Shown here: one piece after another, positions 15,362-23,967 of the stretch
How the letters are laid out: each line of letters begins with the position of its first letter
How positions within the stretch are numbered: position 1 is the stretch's first letter
Source: UBA1738 sp045591565
Lineage (GTDB): Bacteria > Bacillota > Clostridia > UBA1381
Direction: 5' to 3'
DNA length: 39,045 nt
NCBI GenBank assembly: GCA_045591565.1
Contig: JAZNTB010000019.1
Coordinates: 1 to 39,045, forward strand
Made by a program: the position numbers and the translations under genes
The notes under the pieces: model-generated
Database searches by the model: none
Seen by the model: the letters and a program-made list of their open reading frames with translations, nothing else
Told to the model about the DNA's origin: nothing

Positions 15362-16135
15362 ATGTTTTTATCCTTAGTCAGCGGTTCATCCGGAAACTGT
15401 ACCCTCGTTTCTGACGGAAAAACAAACCTTTTGGCTGATTGCGGACTTTCCTGCAAAAAGCTTGAGGAAGCACTTTCAAAAACGAAAATCAGTCCTTATG
15501 AACTTGACGCAATTTTAATTACACATGAACACAGTGACCATATTAAAGGGGCAGGCGTTGTATCGAGAAAATACGGTCTGCCCGTTTTTGCGACTGCAAA
15601 AACCCATGAATGTATGAATATTGGCAATATCGGCGACACAAACATAAGATATGTTTCTCCCGATATTGATTTCGAAATCGGTACAATCGGAGTTCGTCCC
15701 TTTTCAATCCCCCACGATGCAGCAAATCCTGTGGGATACAACTTCTTCTTCGGCGAAAAAAAGCTTTCACTCGCCACCGATATCGGCAGAATGAACGATT
15801 ATATTATGGAGAACCTAAAGGGCAGCATAGCCGTACTTTTAGAGTCCAATCACGATACCCAGATGCTAAAAAACGGCAGGTATCCAGCAGTTTTAAAAAA
15901 GCGAATTCTTGGTGATCTTGGGCATCTTTCAAACGATGCCGCCGCAAAAACAGTGCTTGAGCTTGTGAAAAACGGGACAAAACACATTATGCTCGGCCAC
16001 CTTTCGGAGGAAAACAACACTCCCCGTGCCGCATATCTTACAACAGTAAATATGCTCGCCGAAAACGGAGTTCTACTTAATAAAGACGCTGCAATTTCCG
16101 TTGCGGCAAGATATGAGGTGTCATGCTTTAAATGA
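15362..16135 (+). CDS. YycJ/WalJ-family metallo-beta-lactamase-fold hydrolase
   Basis: 257 aa with the metallo-beta-lactamase fold. The N-terminal LVSGSSGNCTLVSDGKTNLL, the metal-binding HEHSDH near residue 55, the SIPHDAANPVGYNF segment near 115, ATDIGRM and the C-terminal HLSEENN together match the YycJ/WalJ family rather than RNase J or glyoxalase II. In Bacillus and streptococci the gene sits with the WalRK wall-stress system and is linked to DNA repair and cell division; it is thought to be a nuclease but the substrate is uncertain. It starts 13 bases after murA and its end overlaps rlmH by 4 bases, as in many Firmicutes, where yycJ and rlmH lie close together. Confidence 0.9.
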   Translation: MFLSLVSGSSGNCTLVSDGKTNLLADCGLSCKKLEEALSKTKISPYELDAILITHEHSDHIKGAGVVSRKYGLPVFATAKTHECMNIGNIGDTNIRYVSPDIDFEIGTIGVRPFSIPHDAANPVGYNFFFGEKKLSLATDIGRMNDYIMENLKGSIAVLLESNHDTQMLKNGRYPAVLKKRILGDLGHLSNDAAAKTVLELVKNGTKHIMLGHLSEENNTPRAAYLTTVNMLAENGVLLNKDAAISVAARYEVSCFK

Positions 16136-16608
16136 ATATAACTGTTATATGTGTAGGAAAAATCAAGGAAAAGTTTTTCACAGATGCAATAAATGAATAC
16201 TTAAAGCGCCTGTCGCGTTTTGCCAAAACAGAGATAATCGAGGTTAAGGACGAAAAAACACCGGATTCTCCATCTGCGCGCGAAACCGAGCTCGTTTTAG
16301 AAAAGGAGGGCTCTTTAATTCTCGCAAAAATCCCAAAGGATAGCTTTGTAATTTCAATGTGTATCGAGGGAAAACCTCTTTCAAGTACAGAGATTGCTGA
16401 TAAAATTAAATCAATTTCTATGCATAAAAGTCATATAACGCTTATTATCGGCGGCTCGCTGGGGCTTTCCGAGAAGGTCAAAAGTATCTCCGATATGCGC
16501 CTCAGCTTCGGCAAGATAACGCTTCCCCACCAGCTTATGCGGGTTGTTCTTTTGGAGCAGGTCTACCGCGCATTTAAAATCAATTCAGGCGAAAGCTATC
16601 ATAAATAA
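16132..16608 (+). CDS. rlmH: 23S rRNA (pseudouridine-1915-N3)-methyltransferase
   Basis: A 158-aa SPOUT-class methyltransferase of normal length (RlmH, formerly YbeA/YydA), which methylates pseudouridine 1915 in helix 69 of 23S rRNA. Motifs are ITVICVGKIKEKFFTDAINE at the start, the knot-forming FVIGGSLG-type loop (here LIIGGSLGLSEKV near residue 105) and the C-terminal LPHQLMRVVLLEQVYRAFKI with the end tyrosine in SYHK. It overlaps the upstream hydrolase by 4 bases (ATGA). Confidence 0.97.
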   Translation: MNITVICVGKIKEKFFTDAINEYLKRLSRFAKTEIIEVKDEKTPDSPSARETELVLEKEGSLILAKIPKDSFVISMCIEGKPLSSTEIADKIKSISMHKSHITLIIGGSLGLSEKVKSISDMRLSFGKITLPHQLMRVVLLEQVYRAFKINSGESYHK

Positions 16609-16636
16609 CCGGAGTTTTGCCCTTCGGTTATTTTTT
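16604..16636 (+). terminator. Rho-independent terminator of the murA unit
   Basis: The stem of 16604-16614 with 16622-16632 (11 bp with one wobble) begins inside the rlmH stop region and ends in six T residues. Its loop has seven bases. Confidence 0.88.
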
Positions 16637-16681
16637 GTAGGAAAGGGCAAAATAGTAATTAGATATATTAATTATGTACTT

Positions 16682-16699
16682 TTTGTAAACTTTTACAAA
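16682..16699. promoter_or_regulatory. 18-bp palindrome, candidate operator before the calcium ATPase promoter
   Basis: Two perfect 8-bp inverted arms (TTTGTAAA and TTTACAAA) are separated by two bases and lie 15 bases upstream of the -35 element. The size and position suit a dimeric regulator. It does not match the Rex, PerR or cre consensus as I remember them, so the regulator is unknown. Confidence 0.45.
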
Positions 16700-16714
16700 C
16701 AAGGAAATATTATG

Positions 16715-16743
16715 TTGATTAGTCACAGGGTTTATGTTATACT
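16715..16743 (+). promoter_or_regulatory. Sigma-A promoter of the calcium ATPase gene
   Basis: TTGATT and TATACT have a 17-base spacer, with the expected start near 16750 and the ribosome binding site GGGAGGAA at 16763-16770. Confidence 0.65.
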
Positions 16744-16776
16744 TCTATATAAAATTTACACAGGGAGGAATAAAAA

Positions 16777-19392
16777 TTGTTGTTTTACAATCAATCAAAG
16801 GAAGAAGTTATCAGCACTTTAGGCACAAACCAAAAGTCCGGCCTTACCGCAAGTGAGGCGGAAGAGCGCATAGGCAAATATGGTCCAAACAAGCTTTCCG
16901 AGAAGAAAAAGAAATCAATGCTCACGCGCTTTTTTGACCAGTTCCGCGATGTCATGATACTGATACTTCTTGCTGCAGCCGCCGTTTCTTTCGTAATTGC
17001 ATGTATTGAAGGAAATCCAAAGGAGTTTTTTGAGCCGGCACTTATTTTACTGATTGTTGTATTAAATGCCGTTATGGGTGTTCTGCAGGAAAGCAAAGCC
17101 GAAAAGGCACTCGACGCCTTAAAAAACCTCTCCGCTCCTCACGCAAGAGTTCTTCGTGACGGTGAAGAAAAAATTATTGACGCCTCTTTGCTTGTTCCCG
17201 GAGATATCATACACCTTGAGGCAGGCGACTTTGTTCCTGCCGATTCAAGGCTCATATCAAGCACAAGCCTGAAAAGCGAAGAATCGGCACTTACAGGTGA
17301 ATCGGTTCCGTCGGAAAAGGATGCTGATTCTGTAATCCCTGAAAATGCGCCTCTTGGCGATCGTGCAAATATGGTCTACTCCGGATGCAGCATTACCTAT
17401 GGTACAGCAACAGCTGTTGTCACCTCGACCGGAATGAATACCGAAATGGGAAGAATTGCCAATCTTTTAGACAGCGAGTCAGAAACACAGACTCCGCTCC
17501 AGAAAAAGCTCGCACAGCTCGGCAAATACCTCGGTATTCTCGCAATCGCCGCCTGTGCTGTAATTTTCGTTGTTGGAATTACAAACGGAATCCCCGTTAT
17601 GGAGATATTTATGACAGCAATATCGCTTGCTGTATCTGCAATTCCGGAAGGACTTCCGGCAATCGTTACCATAGTTCTTTCAATCGGTGTTCAGCGAATG
17701 GTTAAACGAAATGCCCTTATCCGCAGACTGCCCGCCGTTGAAACCCTCGGCAGCGCATCAGTTATATGCTCGGATAAAACCGGAACACTTACACAAAACC
17801 GCATGACTTTGGTAAAAGCATATCTTGACAGCACAAAAAGCTTTGAAGATATTTCAAACGACAACTCAGAGGGCGTCAAGGAGCTGCTCCGCTACGGCAC
17901 TCTCTGCAGCGACGGCGCTATTATTATAAACGGTGACGAAGTCAGTCACATAGGTGACCCTACCGAAACCGCAATCGTTTATGCTGCGCACAATAACGGC
18001 ATGAAAAAGGATGATTTGAACAATGAGAGTCCGAGACTCGGCGGAATTCCTTTTGACTCCGACCGAAAGCTGATGAGTACCATAAACGATATGGATGGCA
18101 AAAAAATCGTTATCGTAAAAGGCGCTTTTGATATGATGGCGCAAAGGTGCGTATCGGGCGACATCGAAAGTGCACGGACAGCAGTTGAGGAAATGAGCAA
18201 AAATGCCTTAAGGGTTCTTGCCATAGGCTATAAGGAAGTTGATACTATTCCTGAAAATCCGGTTTCCGAAGAGCTTGAGGCAGGACTAACCCTAATAGGT
18301 CTTGTAGGTATGATTGACCCGCCTCGTCCTGAAGCAAAGGCTGCAGTTGCGACCTGCAAGAAAGCAGGCATAAAGCCTATTATGATTACAGGCGACCATG
18401 TTATCACAGCCTCCGCAATCGCAAAGGAGCTTGGTATTTTAGAGGACGGCGACCGTGCGATAACCGGCGCTGAGCTTGATGAAATGAGCGACGAAGAGCT
18501 TGACAGTGCTATAAGCACAATTTCGGTTTATGCCCGTGTTTCCCCCGAAAACAAAATACGCATCGTTAAGGCATGGCAAAGGAAGGATCAGGTTGTTTCA
18601 ATGACCGGTGATGGCGTTAATGATGCACCTGCCTTAAAGGCTGCAGACATCGGCTGTGCTATGGGCATCACCGGCACAGATGTTGCAAAGGGTGCTGCAG
18701 ACATCACTCTTACCGATGATAATTTTGCTACAATAGTTGAAGCCGTTCGTGAAGGCAGAGGAATATATGCAAACATCAAAAAGGTTGTCGGATTCCTTTT
18801 AGGAACAAACATCGGCGAGGTTATTACTGTCTTTGCTGCGATGCTTCTATGGCACGAAACTCCGCTTTTATCCATGCAGCTTCTATGGATAAACTTAGTC
18901 ACCGACAGTCTTCCGGCAATTGCACTCGGTATGGAGGCGGTTGAGGCTGATGTTATGGAGAGAAAGCCAAAGCCGAAAAATGAAGGCATTTTCGCACACG
19001 GTCTTGGAGTTCGGGTTGTTCTGCAGGGTTTAATGTTTGCAATCCTTACCCTCATCGCTTTTGTAATCGGAAAAAATGCATATACGCAAGACCCGCTCGC
19101 AGGCGGTCAGACTTTAGCATTTACTGTCCTGTCCTTATCACAGGTAATTCAGGTTTACAATATGCGCTCTAGCCGTTCCCTATTTAGAACAGGAATATTT
19201 ACAAATCGCTCACTAAACGGCGCCGCACTCGTATCTATACTTTCAGTTCTTCTGGTACTGTTTACTCCTGTACGGGTTGCCTTCGGTCTTGTAACACTTC
19301 CTTTAGGCGTTTACCCTATCGCCCTTTTACTGATATTCACACCTGTTGTTATCATGGAAATATCCAAGGCGCTGGGCTTAGTTAAAAACTAA
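16777..19392 (+). CDS. SERCA-type calcium-transporting P-type ATPase (P2A)
   Basis: An 871-aa P2-type ATPase of full length: cation-ATPase N domain, TM1-2, actuator domain with LTGES near residue 170, TM3-4, phosphorylation domain with DKTGTLT near 330, nucleotide domain, MTGDGVNDAPAL near 610, and six C-terminal membrane helices. Calcium-site residues of the SERCA class are visible: IPEGLP in TM4, NIGEV in TM5 and NLVTDSLPA in TM6 (equivalents of Glu309, Asn768/Glu771 and Asn796/Asp800), so calcium export is a better guess than sodium/potassium or proton transport. The start is TTG at 16777 behind GGGAGGAA; a second TTG follows directly and could serve instead. It is a single-gene unit with its own promoter, a possible operator and a terminator. 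Confidence 0.92.
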   Translation: MLFYNQSKEEVISTLGTNQKSGLTASEAEERIGKYGPNKLSEKKKKSMLTRFFDQFRDVMILILLAAAAVSFVIACIEGNPKEFFEPALILLIVVLNAVMGVLQESKAEKALDALKNLSAPHARVLRDGEEKIIDASLLVPGDIIHLEAGDFVPADSRLISSTSLKSEESALTGESVPSEKDADSVIPENAPLGDRANMVYSGCSITYGTATAVVTSTGMNTEMGRIANLLDSESETQTPLQKKLAQLGKYLGILAIAACAVIFVVGITNGIPVMEIFMTAISLAVSAIPEGLPAIVTIVLSIGVQRMVKRNALIRRLPAVETLGSASVICSDKTGTLTQNRMTLVKAYLDSTKSFEDISNDNSEGVKELLRYGTLCSDGAIIINGDEVSHIGDPTETAIVYAAHNNGMKKDDLNNESPRLGGIPFDSDRKLMSTINDMDGKKIVIVKGAFDMMAQRCVSGDIESARTAVEEMSKNALRVLAIGYKEVDTIPENPVSEELEAGLTLIGLVGMIDPPRPEAKAAVATCKKAGIKPIMITGDHVITASAIAKELGILEDGDRAITGAELDEMSDEELDSAISTISVYARVSPENKIRIVKAWQRKDQVVSMTGDGVNDAPALKAADIGCAMGITGTDVAKGAADITLTDDNFATIVEAVREGRGIYANIKKVVGFLLGTNIGEVITVFAAMLLWHETPLLSMQLLWINLVTDSLPAIALGMEAVEADVMERKPKPKNEGIFAHGLGVRVVLQGLMFAILTLIAFVIGKNAYTQDPLAGGQTLAFTVLSLSQVIQVYNMRSSRSLFRTGIFTNRSLNGAALVSILSVLLVLFTPVRVAFGLVTLPLGVYPIALLLIFTPVVIMEISKALGLVKN

Positions 19393-19396
19393 TATA

Positions 19397-19432
19397 AACA
19401 GCACGGTTTGGCAAAAAACCGTGCTGTTTTTT
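19397..19432 (+). terminator. Rho-independent terminator of the calcium ATPase gene
   Basis: A perfect 13-bp stem (19397-19409 with 19416-19428) is followed by a T run to 19432, five bases after the stop codon. Confidence 0.93.
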
Positions 19433-19442
19433 ATTAAAAGGG

Positions 19443-19470
19443 TTGACAAAAAAACTGCCTGTTATATAAT
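19443..19470 (+). promoter_or_regulatory. Sigma-A promoter of the MATE gene
   Basis: A consensus TTGACA and a consensus TATAAT have a 16-base spacer. The expected transcript start, near 19477, shows that the ATG at 19510 and not the frame opening at 19480 is used. Confidence 0.82.
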
Positions 19471-19509
19471 TAATTGTAGATGTTTTTGGGCAGCAAAAGA
19501 GGTGCTTTT

Positions 19510-20856
19510 ATGAAAAAAGAACTGAATATTACAGGAAACAGGATATTCGGACAAATGATAATTTTTGCCATACCTGTTATTTTAAGCGGTATACTGCAGA
19601 CACTTTATAACGCTGCCGACTCCCTTATCGTCGGAAGATTTGACAGCGCAAATGCACTTGGTGCAGTCGGCTCTGTAACATCTGTTATTCACATTTTTGT
19701 GAATCTGTTTATGGGGCTTACAATCGGTACAAATGTCATTGTAGCAAGACACTTTGGCGGAGAAAATATGAGGCTGGTCAAAAAGTCTTCCGATACAGCC
19801 ATTATAACAGGGCTTTTTGCAGGCATAATAGTTGGGGCGATAGGTTTCTTTGCCGCTCCCGCCGTTGCCCGTATCATGAAAATAGACCCTGAAATAATAG
19901 ATATGTCGATACTTTATATGCGGATATATTTCCTCGGCATGCCCTTTATGGCACTTTATAATTTCATTTCCGCAACCCTACGCGGCATCGGGGATACAAA
20001 AAGCCCGATGATTTCACTTATCATATCGGGCCTTGTAAATGTTGTGCTGAACTATATACTGGTAAGGTATTTTCATATGGGTGTTGCCGGTGTTGCTATA
20101 GCTACTGTCATTTCCCAGATTGTTTCCCTTTTAATTATTCTTTATATGCTCAAGAAGAGTCCTGTGGGATTTTCCTTAAAAAGCCTCTGTTTTGATAAAA
20201 AAGCCTTCATTACTACTGTACAAATAGGAATACCGGCAAGTATACAAAGCTTGACCTTCAGCTTTTCAAATACTATGATGTCCTCAGCAATAAACTCCTT
20301 CGGTGCAGCAGCTGCTGCCGGAAGTGCAATAGAGGGACAGATTGACGGAATTATATATGTAGCAGTAAATGCAATCACACAGACGGTTACAACCTTTACG
20401 AGCCAAAGCATTGGCGCAGGTAAAAATGAGCGCATAGGCAGAATATTAGCATACGGTCTTGCCATTTCCATGACCATTGGTGCCGTAATGTCCTATGCGT
20501 CATATAAATTGATGGATGCCATTATAAATCTTTTTGCGCCGGGCGATGCAGAGGTCGCAAAATTTGCAATAGCGAAATTTAAGTATGTTATCTTCCCATA
20601 CTTCCTCGTAGGATTTATGGAAATGCCTGCCGGCACTCTCCGTGGAATGGGACGCACCTTTATTTCAATGATAATGAGCATTTTAGGAGTATGCGGTGTA
20701 CGAATACTTTGGCTTTTCCTTATCTTCCCGTTTATGCGTACGCCCGAAGTTCTGTTTTTATCCTACCCTGTTTCATGGTTTGTAACAGGCATTACCTACT
20801 TTATCGCATACGCAATAATTAAAAGGAAATCAAAGCTTGCCTATTCATCCCCGTAA
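19510..20856 (+). CDS. MATE-family efflux transporter
   Basis: 448 aa with about twelve hydrophobic segments in two similar halves, the layout of MATE (NorM/DinF/MepA-like) exporters driven by sodium or proton gradients. ILSGILQTLYNAADSLIVGR near the start is the typical TM1 region of Firmicutes MATE proteins, and AIPVI and GIPASIQSLTFSFSNTMMSS begin corresponding helices of the two halves. The ATG at 19510 has AGAGGTG six bases upstream. The substrate (drug, toxin or metabolite) cannot be read from sequence. The last 16 bases also encode the end of the radical SAM gene on the other strand. Confidence 0.93.
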   Translation: MKKELNITGNRIFGQMIIFAIPVILSGILQTLYNAADSLIVGRFDSANALGAVGSVTSVIHIFVNLFMGLTIGTNVIVARHFGGENMRLVKKSSDTAIITGLFAGIIVGAIGFFAAPAVARIMKIDPEIIDMSILYMRIYFLGMPFMALYNFISATLRGIGDTKSPMISLIISGLVNVVLNYILVRYFHMGVAGVAIATVISQIVSLLIILYMLKKSPVGFSLKSLCFDKKAFITTVQIGIPASIQSLTFSFSNTMMSSAINSFGAAAAAGSAIEGQIDGIIYVAVNAITQTVTTFTSQSIGAGKNERIGRILAYGLAISMTIGAVMSYASYKLMDAIINLFAPGDAEVAKFAIAKFKYVIFPYFLVGFMEMPAGTLRGMGRTFISMIMSILGVCGVRILWLFLIFPFMRTPEVLFLSYPVSWFVTGITYFIAYAIIKRKSKLAYSSP

Positions 20857-21743
20857 AATTCGGGGATGAAGCTTTCGCTTGCCGCTCCACCTTCCTGAAT
20901 AAAGGCATTTTCTATGCCAATATCAAGTGCATAGTCAATTATTTCGTCATAGCACCGCATATCGAGTGGCTTTTTAAGCTCAGGGAAACCATCAGGAAGT
21001 GTCGATAATGGTGTGTACTGACTCATAATACTGATGAAAATATTATCTCCGTATTCTTTGTGCAAGTATTTAAGAATTTTTCTGGTATCTTCACTAAGGC
21101 CGGGCAGCATCAAATGGCGTACTATTACGCCTTTTTTTATTATTCCGTTTTCGTCAAATTCGCATTTCCCCACCTGAGAAAACATCTGCGCAATCGCTTT
21201 TTTTGCAGTTTCAAAGTAGTCTTTGGCATTTGAGTATCTTATAGCATATTTTTCGTCAAAGTATTTAAAGTCCGGCATAAAGATGTCCACATAGTCACAA
21301 AGCAGCTTTATGGTTTCTACATTTTCATACCCGCTTGTGTTATATAAAATCGGCAGGACAAGGCCTTTTTCTCTTGCTATGTCAAGCGCCGCTATTATCT
21401 GCGGTACATAATGAGTCGGGGTAACTAAATTGATATTATTTGCGCCGTCCCGTTGAAGTCCCAGAAATATTTCTGCAAGTTCTTCTTTAGTTATATATCT
21501 TCCGTGGTTTTCTGTGCTTATACCAAAGTTCTGGCAATACACACATTTTAATGTACAGTGCGAAAAGAATACTGTTCCCGAACCACTTTCGCCCGAAACA
21601 CACGGTTCTTCCCAGAAATGCAGCCGACTTGTGCCTATTTTAATCCTTTCGTCCGCGCCGCAAAAACCGGTTTTACCGGCTGTTCGGTCCACTCTGCACA
21701 TCCTCGGACAAAGTGTGCAGCTTTTCAGTATCTCCACAAACAT
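20841..21743 (-). CDS. PflA-like radical SAM protein
   Basis: About 300 aa. The N-terminal region carries a CTLCPRMCRVDR...GFCG cysteine cluster typical of this PflA-like family, then the radical SAM motif CTLKCVYCQN (CxxxCxxC) near residue 67 that holds the 4Fe-4S cluster. The rest is a TIM-barrel-like domain with LVTPTHYVPQII and YNTSGYENVE, as in uncharacterised PflA-related proteins of anaerobes. No partner glycyl-radical enzyme lies nearby, so a role as an activase is not supported by the context; the substrate is unknown. The start is uncertain: ATG at 21743 is given; GTG at 21746 or 21737 would also fit the G-rich ribosome binding site. Confidence 0.87.
   Translation of the reverse strand: MFVEILKSCTLCPRMCRVDRTAGKTGFCGADERIKIGTSRLHFWEEPCVSGESGSGTVFFSHCTLKCVYCQNFGISTENHGRYITKEELAEIFLGLQRDGANNINLVTPTHYVPQIIAALDIAREKGLVLPILYNTSGYENVETIKLLCDYVDIFMPDFKYFDEKYAIRYSNAKDYFETAKKAIAQMFSQVGKCEFDENGIIKKGVIVRHLMLPGLSEDTRKILKYLHKEYGDNIFISIMSQYTPLSTLPDGFPELKKPLDMRCYDEIIDYALDIGIENAFIQEGGAASESFIPEFYGDE
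20844..20870. terminator. Hairpin inside the convergent coding overlap of MATE and radical SAM genes
   Basis: A perfect 10-bp stem (20844-20853 with 20861-20870) with a 7-base loop lies across both gene ends. There is no T tract on either side, so it may be a weak two-way terminator or a transcript-end stabiliser. Confidence 0.5.
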
Positions 21744-21760
21744 CACCCCCCTACCCTATT

Positions 21761-21789
21761 ATTTTAACACGAAAACCGCCTTCGCACAA
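21761..21789 (-). promoter_or_regulatory. Probable promoter of the radical SAM gene
   Basis: Minus-strand TTGTGC and TAAAAT have a 17-base spacer, with the predicted start about 10 bases before the start codon. It is divergent from the promoter at 21806. Confidence 0.55.
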
Positions 21790-21805
21790 TTCTTTTTGAA
21801 AAATA

Positions 21806-21834
21806 TTGCAAAAGGTGCGGATTTGGTGTATAAT
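21806..21834 (+). promoter_or_regulatory. Sigma-A promoter of the YnbB-like gene
   Basis: TTGCAA and TATAAT have a 17-base spacer, with the predicted start near 21841. This excludes the frame opening at 21806 and supports the ATG at 21863. Confidence 0.78.
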
Positions 21835-21862
21835 TAATCTTTGTAAGAAAAGAGGTTACAAA

Positions 21863-23149
21863 ATGGGAAAGAATGAATTTTTAAAAACAGAATTTGGTGT
21901 TTCACAAGATATAATAGATTTGGTGGATAGTGCGGAGCAAGATATCCGTGCACAGTTTGCGCACATAGAGGAGATTGCTCAGCTTTGCGAAATGAAGGTT
22001 ATGAAGGCTTTTGCCGACAACCGAGTTTCAGCAGAATATTTTATCGCCTCATCAGGCTACGGCACCGACGATATCGGCAGAGATATGCTGGATAAGATTT
22101 ATGCCCAGGTATTTGATGCAGAAGACGCACTTGTTCGTCACAATTTTATTTCAGGCACACACACCCTCTCAACGATGCTTTTTGCAGTATCACGCCCGGG
22201 CGATTTGATTGTAGCAATAACAGGAAAACCGTATGATACATTAGAGGAGGTTGTCGGTATTGCAGGCGAGGCAGGCAGAGGCTCATTAAAGGACTTCGGC
22301 ATCGACTATATGCAGGTGGATTTAAAGCCTGACTCCTCACCTGATTTTGATGCAATAAGAAAAGTACTCACCGAGAAAAAGGTGAAAGCAGTATGGATTC
22401 AGCGCTCTAAGGGCTATGGCGAGAGAAAGACCTTTTCTTCCGCTGAAATCGGTGAAATGATTAGCTTTGTAAAAGAGATTTCACCTGATACCCTCGCGCT
22501 CGTTGACAACTGCTACGGCGAATTTGTAGACGAAAAGGAGCCTACAGCATACGGCGCTGACCTTTGCGGCGGCTCACTTATCAAAAACGCAGGCGGCGGA
22601 ATTGCCCCAACCGGCGGATATATTGCCGGACGCTCAAAGTACATAGAGCTTTGTGCCTACCGACTTTCAACGGTTGGTATAGGCAGAGAAAACGGTGCAA
22701 CCCACGGACTTACAAAATCTTTGTATCAGGGACTTTTCTTTGCCCCGCATGTGGTGTCACAGGCTTTAAAAACTGCAATTCTCTGCGCTGCAATCTATGA
22801 AAAACTCGGCTTTTTAGTAGAGCCCTCCTCAAAGGAAATCCGCCACGATATTATTCAGTCTATTAAGCTGAAAAGCGCAGATGCACTCATGGCTTTTTGC
22901 GAGGGAATTCAAAAAGGCTCGCCTGTTGACGCATATGTAACCCCTATCCCAAGCGATATGCCGGGATATCAGGAAAAGGTTATCATGGCAGCAGGTGCGT
23001 TCAATCAAGGCTCGTCAATCGAGCTTAGCGCAGACGGCCCAATGCGCCCTCCGTACAATGTTTATATGCAGGGCGGCATTACCTATGAATCAGCAAAGCT
23101 TGGTATCATTATGTCGGTACAGGCTATGAAGGACAAAGGAGTTATATAA
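21863..23149 (+). CDS. YnbB-like PLP-dependent protein of the methionine gamma-lyase family
   Basis: 428 aa of the Met_gamma_lyase-like family (YnbB, once called aluminium resistance protein), a fold-type I PLP enzyme related to cystathionine lyases. The pocket shows HNFISGTHTLSTMLFAVSRP near residue 95, VDNCYGEFVDEKEP near 215 with the Asp that contacts the pyridine nitrogen, and SLIKNAGGGIAPTGGYIAGR with the Schiff-base Lys near 240. The reaction has not been settled for the family. The ATG follows AGAGGT. Its stop shares one base with the ATG of the ArsP_2-type transporter behind it (TAATG), so the pair is tightly coupled. In many Firmicutes ynbB sits beside glnR-glnA instead. Confidence 0.9.
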   Translation: MGKNEFLKTEFGVSQDIIDLVDSAEQDIRAQFAHIEEIAQLCEMKVMKAFADNRVSAEYFIASSGYGTDDIGRDMLDKIYAQVFDAEDALVRHNFISGTHTLSTMLFAVSRPGDLIVAITGKPYDTLEEVVGIAGEAGRGSLKDFGIDYMQVDLKPDSSPDFDAIRKVLTEKKVKAVWIQRSKGYGERKTFSSAEIGEMISFVKEISPDTLALVDNCYGEFVDEKEPTAYGADLCGGSLIKNAGGGIAPTGGYIAGRSKYIELCAYRLSTVGIGRENGATHGLTKSLYQGLFFAPHVVSQALKTAILCAAIYEKLGFLVEPSSKEIRHDIIQSIKLKSADALMAFCEGIQKGSPVDAYVTPIPSDMPGYQEKVIMAAGAFNQGSSIELSADGPMRPPYNVYMQGGITYESAKLGIIMSVQAMKDKGVI

Positions 23150-23967
23150 TGGAGCATCTTATTCACTCATTTTATGATGCCGCGCGTCTTTTGCCGTTTC
23201 TCTTTTTGGTTTATCTTTTGGTTGAGTATCTGGAGCACAAAAACAACTCACTTATGCAAAACCTCTTTACAGGCTCAAAAAGGTTCGGTCCGCTTTTGGG
23301 AGCCATACTCGGAACAATCCCACAGTGCGGATTTTCAGTAATCGCGGCAGAACTTTTCTCAAGGCGTGCCATCAGCATGGGCACTCTCATTGCAATTTTT
23401 ATTGCCACATCGGATGAGGCAATTCCGCTTATGCTCACACACCCCGATAAAATCAATGAGCTTTTCATCTTAATTTGCGCAAAATTTGTAATTGCAGTTA
23501 TCTCGGGATTTTTGATTGACCTTTTAATAAAGAGCAATACGGAACATTCACACACAAACGCTCATCACCACTTCCACGGCAACTGCGAAAGCTGCGAGGG
23601 CGGAATACTTCGTTCTGCAATTATTCATTCATTGAGAATTTTTGTATATATCTTTATCATTAATGTCATTATTGGTTTTGCAGCAGAGCGTATTTCTCCG
23701 TTTATGCAGCTTATTTCAAATAATACTATTCTGCAGGCGTTTTTAGTTTCTGCGTTCGGTATTATCCCGAACTGTGCAGCATCGGTTGCTCTTACCGAGC
23801 TTTACCTTGCCGGCGGCATATCGCTTGCAGCTTTAATCGGCGGTCTTTGTACAGGTGCCGGGGTAGGTCTATTGGTTCTGTTTAAAAAGAATACTAACCT
23901 AAACCAAAACCTTTCTATCTTAGGACTGCTATATGCCATCGGCACGATTGTAGGAATTATACTATAA
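23149..23967 (+). CDS. ArsP_2-type putative heavy-metal or arsenic efflux permease
   Basis: 272 aa with about eight to ten hydrophobic segments in two repeats, each with a matching motif: GTIPQCGFSV near residue 60 and GIIPNCAASV near 205. This twin proline-cysteine signature is that of the ArsP_2 (10-TM putative metal exporter) family. Between the halves, at about residues 130-150, is a His- and Cys-rich loop (HSHTNAHHHFHGNCESCEGG), likely metal-binding. Substrate is not known; organoarsenicals, manganese and other metals have been suggested for relatives. It is coupled to the YnbB-like enzyme upstream. Confidence 0.82.
   Translation: MEHLIHSFYDAARLLPFLFLVYLLVEYLEHKNNSLMQNLFTGSKRFGPLLGAILGTIPQCGFSVIAAELFSRRAISMGTLIAIFIATSDEAIPLMLTHPDKINELFILICAKFVIAVISGFLIDLLIKSNTEHSHTNAHHHFHGNCESCEGGILRSAIIHSLRIFVYIFIINVIIGFAAERISPFMQLISNNTILQAFLVSAFGIIPNCAASVALTELYLAGGISLAALIGGLCTGAGVGLLVLFKKNTNLNQNLSILGLLYAIGTIVGIIL

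Noticed and set aside
16682..16699. Rex, PerR or cre site before the calcium pump
   Set aside because: The arms and the two-base centre do not match these consensus sites; only an unassigned palindrome is reported.
20841..21743. Pyruvate formate-lyase activating enzyme (pflA)
   Set aside because: The protein belongs to the PflA-like radical SAM group, but it has an extra N-terminal cysteine cluster and there is no glycyl-radical enzyme gene nearby, so the specific name is not justified.
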